Shown: positions 25,401 to 34,400 of the stretch, one piece after another | Layout: every line of letters starts with the position of its first letter | Numbering within the stretch: the first letter of the stretch is position 1 | From: Bemisia tabaci | Taxonomy: Eukaryota > Arthropoda > Insecta > Hemiptera > Aleyrodidae | Direction of reading: 5' to 3' | NCBI RefSeq assembly: GCF_918797505.1 | Contig: NC_092799.1 | Location: forward strand, 12,176,295 to 12,240,294 | DNA: 64,000 nucleotides | Translations under genes and position numbers: made by a program | The notes under the pieces: generated by a model | Told to the model about the DNA's origin: nothing | Seen by the model: the letters and a program-made list of their open reading frames with translations, nothing else | Databases searched by the model: none

Positions 25401-28400
25401 GAATTTCAGCTTTCTGATACATGTTTCTTAACCAAAATTTTACGTAAAACACGATGCGCACAACGAAAATTACCGAAATTAACTCCTTACGAAGATATTT
25501 AATGATTCTTAATGCGTGAATTCAAACCACCCGCTCATGAAAACACAATGCTCTACGTGATTCACATCGCGCGCTAAACGTTATCATGACAGTCTCTGCG
25601 ATATAAAAATCTGGTAACCTCAATCTTGACGCTTTGGCTCAGTTATAGCAAATTGCTAATAGTTTGAACAACACATGATGGGAAATGAACATTGCTCGAT
25701 TGAGAAGCTTGCTGAAACCGTTGTAGTGGGCGATTTGACTCACGTAGAGTTTTGAGTTTCTCATGAGCGGGCAGTTCAAATTCCTCGTAACCAATGTGAA
25801 ATAAAAACGTTAATATCTTCGTTAGGAGTTGGTTTCTGTAATTTTCGTTTTGTGAATCGTTTTCCACGTGAAATTCTGGTTAAGACGCATGTATCAGATC
25901 GCTTAAATTCGTACCTTGTCTAGTGGTCCATTGCGATATATCGATCGTTATGCCACATAAACCTATGGAAAAGGATCGATGAACAAGGTGTTCGCAGCGA
26001 ACACCTTAATAATCGATTCTTTGCCATAGCTTTAAATGGCAACAATCGATATATCGCAATTCACGCCACGCCACTGTCTTTGACACATGTCTACATGTCA
26101 GTAAGCGAGCATTATCCACGTCAAACTCGAACGCAAAGGAAAGGGCAGCGCCTCTAATGAAAAGTGACACCCTCAACTTATGATTCAAGCATTAAAACTT
26201 GTGACTCAATTTAACAGCTTACACAAGGTCCGGCAAACTACTCTCATTAAAGAAAGTTGTCACCCGTTGGTGTAGCGGCGCAACTCCATTTTTACATGAG
26301 CCTCAAAAAGGACAGAGCTATACGGACGGCAAGACTACTTCCGGAGTGTGCTTACGTCTTTTTGTCACAGGAGCGACGCAAGTTCAGGGATCACATCGCT
26401 AGGACCTGTCACTACGAAGGGTTTAATGAAGAGGCCCTGTATTGTCGCCAGTGGCGGATCCAGTAAGTTGGCAACATTGTTTTTCTCCATTTACACCTAT
26501 GGAAATATATCAATTCTTGGAGGGACCAGGTGCCCCGACAAGAATCGATTATTTAACATAGGTTTAAATGGCGGGAATCCGGTGTTGCCAAATTGTTGGA
26601 TCCGCCTCTGGTTGTCGCGTTTGACCGGGTGTAATGAGATGAATAATCACTGCCACGCTATGTTAACCCAAAAGAACAGTGAAAATCATGTTTTCGGAGT
26701 CCTTTAATGTTTGACCAACTTGAAAAATTGGAAATCTCGACATAAGTAAGAGTACGCCCTTGTCCCGTAAAACCCGCGAAACAATTAATAAGTCGGCACG
26801 CAAAAATTAGCGTCGTTTCTCCTTCACGGGAACAGTAAGTGCACATTACTTTACGAATGGAATGTAGCACTTCCGTGAAAATTGGCTGATTTCTGACCGT
26901 AAAATTTGTGACTTATCACTTTGAAACGGTCGCTATGAAAGCTGATGATGCCAAATATTGCGACCATGCCTGTTTTGAACATGATACATAATTTTTTTAG
27001 ACTTTTTGAGGACTAATTTCATTTCGCTGTCACATCGCTTACCGTGATAATTCCCAAAACTATAACTTATGAATAGTTCTCCATTATCAAAAAATAATTT
27101 AGACGCGGTTAAAATCATTTTTCGGTTAGATGCTGAATGGTTTTCTTTGCTGAAAAATTATTTTTTCAGAATATTTAAAACCTCAATTTTTGAATATGAT
27201 AAAATAGTTATTTAATTAATTACGACGACCAGCAACTAGGTATATAGGCTTCTTACGTTAGAGACCAGGAATTTACCTTAAATTATAAGATTTTTGTTTT
27301 TGTTTCAAGAGCTTTAAAATAATAATGGACAAAACTAAAGCAACAATAGCTAAATGTATTAATTTAGTTGATTTTTTCTGAAAACTTAATTTTTGTGCAT
27401 GTAGATCTTACAGAACGGCAGGATACACCACTGACGTTTATGAATGCATGCATTATGCTCCAATGGTGTGGCGTGCTTTGCGATATATCGATTGATCGGC
27501 CATTTAAACCTATGGAAAAGTATCGATAAACAGCGTGTTCGCAGCGAATACCTTCTTAATCGATTCTTTACTATAGCTTCAAATGGAGAAATATCGATTT
27601 AAATCGAAGCACGCCACGCCACTGTTATGCTCGCATCTCCAAATGAGGAAATGAAGCGTGCAACAATATTCAAACTCTGCAGTGGGTGTGTGATATGGTA
27701 TCACGCGAAAATGAAGAAAAATCTTAGCTTTTCACCCGTCGCAAATTAGTGACGATTATGAATGAGGGTATTATCCTCGCATCGTTAAACGCGAAAATCA
27801 AACGTGTAAAATATTCGAAGTCCAGGGTATGTATGCGATGCGGTATCACGCAAGAATGAAGGAAAATCTTAGCTTTTTACCGGTTTCAAATTAGAGCTCT
27901 TTAAAAACATTAGAAATCCTGTTTAATCAACGAATAAATGAGTGAACGGCCACGGGTAAAGGGACCGTAATCCACGGCAGAGAAACTGTTGGTCCACCGA
28001 TTTTTGCCACACTAGAAAAAAAACACATTGGATCTAGAGTCCAGACTCTTAAAAACATCGACAAGAAATAATACTCTTGATTCAATCAGATTTAAGCTTA
28101 AATCAAGAACCAGGCCTCTTAATTTGAGCGGATTTTCTTTTGATTTAAGCTTAAATCTGATTGAGTCAAGAGTCCTTTTTCTTGTCAATGTTTTCAAGAG
28201 TCTGGACTCAAGATCCAATGTGTTTTTTTTCCAGTGCACGTTGCGGTGTGTCAAAAAATATGGGTCAGACACTTAGACAGAAAACTCTTCGCAAGCTCCT
28301 AAAGAATAAGTTTGCGAGGAATTTTGCCCATTTTTTTTTCGGATGAAGAGCGCAAAGTTGCATCATGAATCGGCAATTTGATCGCCTGAACACGACAGAC

Positions 28401-31400
28401 TAGAACTTTAAATAGCTTTTTTAAGCACTCGGGTCACTTTACCCGCGCCCAGACTGTTATAATTTTAACGTTCTTCATATCTCCTCTCCTCATCTCGTTC
28501 TTCACGATCTTCCTTCCTCCCTCCGTCCCTCCCCCTCCCAACCCAAACCACTCGGCGCTAGGGCGGTAGAGCTTCCCTCCCCCTCCCCCTCCCCGGAAAA
28601 TCGATTAAGATTTATTAAAGTCTCTTGAGCCTGCGGGCATCCGTCGCGTTCGGTGCTCTTGGCCAAGTTTCGGCCAATGGACGTTGGAAATAACTGCGCG
28701 GAAGAATGCAATTCGAAACTTATTTATTCGCTGCCTCGTAAATTTCGCGGTCCGTTCACGATGTCAGTTCCGTTGGGTAAATTTTTCGCGGCGCCCTCCT
28801 GTTGAGCCGTAGGGGGGGGGGGGATCCCATCCCGCCCGACAATGAGTTATTGTTGGGGGGCATATTGTGGAGGGCACTCGGCTCTAATCCGTCTCATTTG
28901 AGCCGCATAAAGCCCCCCCTTTTGGGGGTAAGGGCGGGGGGTGAGGCCCCAAGAGCGATATTTCCCGTCGTAAAGTTTAGTCGCATCGCGGCGGCGAGGA
29001 CATAATAAAGCGGGTCTATGACTCTATGGGCCCGGGATAGGATTTTATCCCGTTTGAGCTCTGCGGGTCTCGAGTATTCATGACGCTCGTAAATTGCCGC
29101 GAAATGTCCTGATTATGCCCTCCCCCTCGATCCCCGATCCCTAATTGCATTCTCATCGCCGTCGCCCAAGAGATGGACAGAGCCTCCTCACTCCAGTTTT
29201 ACGCTACCGCGCACCTACATTGAGTCTATTATGGAATTTCCATCGACAGCTACCCATCAAAGACACACGGATTCAGGGGAAATTAGGGTATTATCACCGG
29301 CTCTCTCAAAATGTTCCATTATTTTGAGAAAATTATGAGATTTATGGGCTAGAATAAAATGAAATTGCTCTATTGCGGTTGTACACACACTGGGGAAAAA
29401 AAAACACATTGGATCTAGAGTCCAGACTCTTAAAAACATCGACAAGAAAAAATACTCTTGATTCAATCGGATTTTTGCTTAAATCAAGAACCAAGCCTCT
29501 TAATTTGAGCGGATTTCCTTTTGATTTAAGAAAAATCTGATTGAATCAAGAGTAATTTTTCTTATCAATGTGTTCAAGAGTCTGGACTCTAGATCCAATG
29601 TGTTTTTTTCCCAGTGCATACTTAAAACCAACATTCATTGATATTGATATTTTTTTGTTGACTTTTTTTAACCGTTTATTCACTGTCCGTATTACCATGA
29701 TAAATATTGACTAATAAGGATTTCCTGTTGGTATAAATTCTTGTGTAAAGTGGCGAAAGATTTTGGGCCCAAAAGTAAAAAAAAAAAAAAATAATTATTA
29801 TGATATCAAGGTGGATAATTTAATTTTCAAACGTGAAAGGACGAATTTCTGTCAAACGGAACTATGTCCATTAATGAATGAGCCCTGAGACCCGTTAGAA
29901 TGTATGAATAACAGGTCTCACGTCATAATGCACATTGTTTCGTTTGACAGAAATACGTCCAAATGTAAATCTGCACAGCTTAGTAATTTGACTGAGCGAC
30001 TTCAGCGAAAGCGTCCTACGTCCAATACAATTTTTCAGAATTTTCATTTGACAATCCACTGTAAGTTGCAGACGAAAGTTGGCCGCAGACGTTTCAAATG
30101 TAAAATAATTTGTTTGAAAAGTCCTACAAATATAGTAAAAATTTTACTAAAGACGAAAACTTTGCTGATAAGTAGTATAGAGTGCACCAACCTGATGTAA
30201 TTCTGAAAAAATTAATGGACATCACACGTTTTCGATTAGGGCAGTGATTTAATATTCAATTTCTCTAAATCCAGCCTCAAAACTGCAATCCTATATTCAA
30301 ACCCATTCCTTTCACAAATGAGTTGGCTTTCTTTCCCGATGTATTCGAATCACTTTCGCTTGAACGCATCAAACACTGCCGTGCTAAGGAAGAACGCCGT
30401 ATGAGCCTTCAGACGTTGCCAAGTTTCTGCCAATAAAAACCGAAATTACTGGGAAAATTTTGAATATTATTTCCTAAAATTTGCAGATATTTTTGTCCGC
30501 AGTTTAATTTAAAATGTCTGTAAATTTCAAGGGAAAATATGCATTAATTTTGTCAAAAATACATGTTTTATCGAGGAAAATTTGGCAACTCTCGAATGTT
30601 CTTACGGCGTTCTTCCTTAGCACGGCAGAACAGTTCTTTCAGTCCGAGCAAAAGTTTGCGCGACTCCCATTTTGATGCGGCGCGGCGTGTTTGCCAGCTC
30701 GAAACGCGTACTGACGCCTACAAACCTAAAGGATACTTCAAGCACTGCGCAATGCGTGAAGCATCCCTTTAGGTTTGTAGGCGACAGTGCGCGTTTCGGG
30801 CTGGCAAGTACGCCGCGGCTTCTTGTGGGGATAGCTCTCTGACAAAGAAACTCGTGTATCGTGAAAAAAAAATTGTTTTCATTTCTTTATTTTTTAATTT
30901 TCGACTTTTAAAATTACACACTTATCGTGTTAAGTAATTAGTGACCTCTTAACGCTAGATAAATAATGAAATAATGAAAAGCTGGTCGTGCGCCATGCGC
31001 ACTGCGGACGGCGCACAGTGCATCGTGTCAATTAGAGAGGTCGAACACAATTTTTTTCACTAAAACTGCAAATTTTGATGTTTATTTCGTCACAGTTTAG
31101 ACTTCGACGGGTGCATTTGGAAGAAAATTTTACGAGAAAACCAATGGAACCACTTTAGAATCTCAAAATCTTGTATAGACGGAGTTATGAGCGTTTAAAG
31201 TTTCCAAATTTTGTCCGGCCTCTCCTATTGACTCGATCCGTTGTGCGCCTCGAATGCTGCAAGCCACACACAGACGCAAACGCGGAGTGTCTTCATTTCT
31301 TCCGGGGGACATTTAACCAGAAGCGTGCTCTTTATCTCATAACAATGTGCCTCGTAGAGATTAAGAATCTCTTTGTGATAAGGATTCGGCGGCGCGGTGG

Positions 31401-34400
31401 GAGATTAGCCAAATCCCTCAGTCAGACGAGTCACGCTCGTCTTGACCTCTTGACCCCGTTAGAAGACCTGAGATTACGCGCCTTGCTTTCATGCGACTTG
31501 GCATCGATGTTTCCGTTAGTTTGGTCATTTCCTCAAGGAGGGAGCTACTTATGAGCACTCGCGCGAAAAGTATACCCCAACTTACGAGCTAGCCCATTTT
31601 TGAGCGGTCGTTATTTTTTTCGCCCCTCGCGCTAAATCGGACTTTTTTGTATCCAATTACGTCACTTAGGGTCCTATACATGGTGGTTTTTAAACCACAG
31701 CTTTTCCTCCAAATGGCTCCATACACTACTGCCGTCCTGAGGAAAAACGCCGTATGAACATTCGAGAGTTGCCAAATTTCTTTCGATAAAATGTTCATTT
31801 TGAGAGGAAAGTTGTGAATATTTTTCCTTTGAATTTTCAGAATCTTTAGGTGAAATTGTGACCTAGATTATCTGAAAAATTGAGTGTAAAATATTTATAA
31901 ATTTACCAGGAATTTCGCTTTTTATGAAAGGAAATTTGGCAACGCTTGAAGGTTCATACGGCGTTTTTCCTTGGCATGGCAGACTACTTCTTAGCCTTTG
32001 ACCATGGATGGAGAGAACTCACGGAGAACCCGACTTTTACATCTCTCAATTTCTGTCAGGACAAGGTTGCTTCAACGCGTATCTTTTCCGATTGAAATCG
32101 CACCCTCCCCAATCTGTTCCATATGCTGCCGTGCTAAAAAACGCCGTATGAGTATTCGAGGGTTGTCAAATTTCCATCGCACTAAAATGTATATTCTTGG
32201 GGAAATTTATGAATATTTATCCCAGAGATTTTTAGAGACATATGGTTGAAATCGAGAACAAAATTATCCGAACAATTGGAGGAAAAATATTCTTAATTTT
32301 ACCGGGAAAGTCGCGTTTTATCAAAAGAAATTTGGCAACGCCTGAAGGTTCATACGGCGTTCTTCCTTAGCACGGTAGTATGCCTGTCTACCGAGGATAC
32401 ACCGGAACATGTGTTCTTCGGTCGCAACCATTTTAAATTCAGCAAAAACAAATTTGAAACGATTTTCCACATCCGCCATCTTGGACTTGCGAATTTTGAA
32501 AAAATTACCAAAAATTCGGGTTTCTCGTCGAAAAATACCCCCTAGAATCGAGTTTTACGAAAATCGATGCAATAGGAGCCGATATATCATTTTAGGCCCA
32601 CATCTGCCATCTTGGATTTACGAATTTTGAAAAAGTGACTGAAAATTCGAATTTAAAGTTCGAGGTTAAATCAGGAATGCATTTTCTCTAATTGGACGTA
32701 TTTCTGCCAAACAGAACTATGCGCATTAAGATATGAGCCCTGGGACCCATAAAAATATACGCATAACGGCACTGGAAAAGGCACCATCACTGGCAGCATG
32801 CACAGTATTGAGAGCTCACGCTTCGCGTCATCGCTCCTTCAATTTTTCAGATGCAGCACGGACGTCCATCGAGTACGAAAAGTTGTGTCTCTGCGTCGTC
32901 GTAAACGCTCATCCTTTCCCTCCCTCTATTTCCAAATTGCGTTTGTTTCTGTTTGTCATATTCGTAATGGTGCTTCAAACTAGTAGCATAGAGTATACAC
33001 TGGGAAAAAAACACATTGGATCTGAGTTCAGACTCTTGAAAACATTGACAAGAAAAAATACTCTTGATTGAATTGGATTTTTGCTTGAATCAAAGCGAAA
33101 GAGGCTTGGTTCTCGATCTAAGCTAGATTCTGATTGAATCAAGAGTACTTTTCCTTGTCGATGTTTTTAAGAGTCTGGACTCTAGATCCAATGTGTTTTT
33201 TTCCCCAAGGTACGCATATCGGGGCTCACGATATAATGCACATAGTTCCGTTTGGCAGAAATACGTCCAATTAGGAGGAAATCTGGGAACTCTGAAATGA
33301 TTGATACAGCGTTTTTCCTTAGATAGGGAGCGCAGTGTGCAAATGAATGAGGAAGGGAGGACTTACCCTAGCGGTGCCGTTGGAGTTTGTCCCGGGCGGG
33401 TGGTGGGGTCCGCGGAAGCCACCGCCGCCACCCCCGGTGACACTGACGAGGGTGGTGAGTAGCCCGGCGACGCGCACCGCCTCGCAGTTGGCCTTGGTCA
33501 GGTCCCGGTGGAGCTTGTGCAGGTGGAACAAGGTCAGCATCACGCAGATCAGGTTGATCAGGATCCACAGCACGTTCAGCACGTAGTGCCTGACAACATT
33601 ACCCCCAACAAATTAACACACCAATGCGTCCCTCCACTTGTGCCAACTTCCAAAAATTCACGGTCCTCACAGTAACGGCGCAATCACACGCTGAATGTGG
33701 GAGCTGAAATTGGCTTGAATGTGGAAGTCATCGGCCCGATGCCTGAATTTTGCGCGTGACGCGCAAAATTCAGCACGATTCTCAGCAACCATCGGGCTAA
33801 TGTTGAATTTGTCTGTGAGCTATTCGAGTAGATTTGATGCACATCTGGATGAAAATAACTCGAATTTGCTAAAATTCAGCCGTTGGGCGATGACTGTTGA
33901 CTTCCACATTCAGCTGCTAAATTCAGCGTGTGATTGCGGCATCAGGGAATACTAGAGCACCTGTATAACGAGAGCATGGACAGATGTGAAACTCCGAAAA
34001 TCCATTAGGCCTTCACCGATGTTTTTGCGAATGAAGCTATACGGCCCAGAAATGCGGCCAACCTATGAATTTCAATTATCCAGAACGATTTACTAATATT
34101 GTTGTCACAAACCGTCGTTTATAGAGCACGTATTTGACTCAGTTTTTGTATAAATTTACTCATTTTTGCGGAAGAACGCTCATTTCTGTACATTCTCGAC
34201 CATCTTGGTTAGAATTGGAATCTGCAGACTCTGCAGACTGGCAATGAAATTTTGTGTGTTAGAAGTTGTTTAGAAGTATGGCTGCACTTTTGGGCCCTAA
34301 GCCCTCCATGAAGCGAGCTGCCCATACTCTCGCTGCTACAGGTACTCTAGGGAATACCAGGAAATCTCAGGAAATTTTAAAAAGTCACGGAAACCTGGAC

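Larger units (their letters stand above)
32691..33273. mobile_element. AATTGGACGTATTTCT MITE carrying two further insertions
   Basis: The left half (32,691-32,770) ends after ATATACGCATAACGG. The right half restarts at 33,209 with GTACGCATATCGGGG and ends CAGAAATACGTCCAATT. Between them lie a copy of the 35.6-kb repeat (32,800-32,990, minus) and a near-palindromic MITE (32,998-33,208). Confidence 0.82.

Noticed and set aside
31171..31554. 127-codon plus-strand ORF as a gene
   Set aside because: No domain, no splice context, composition like the surroundings, and it lies inside the receptor intron.
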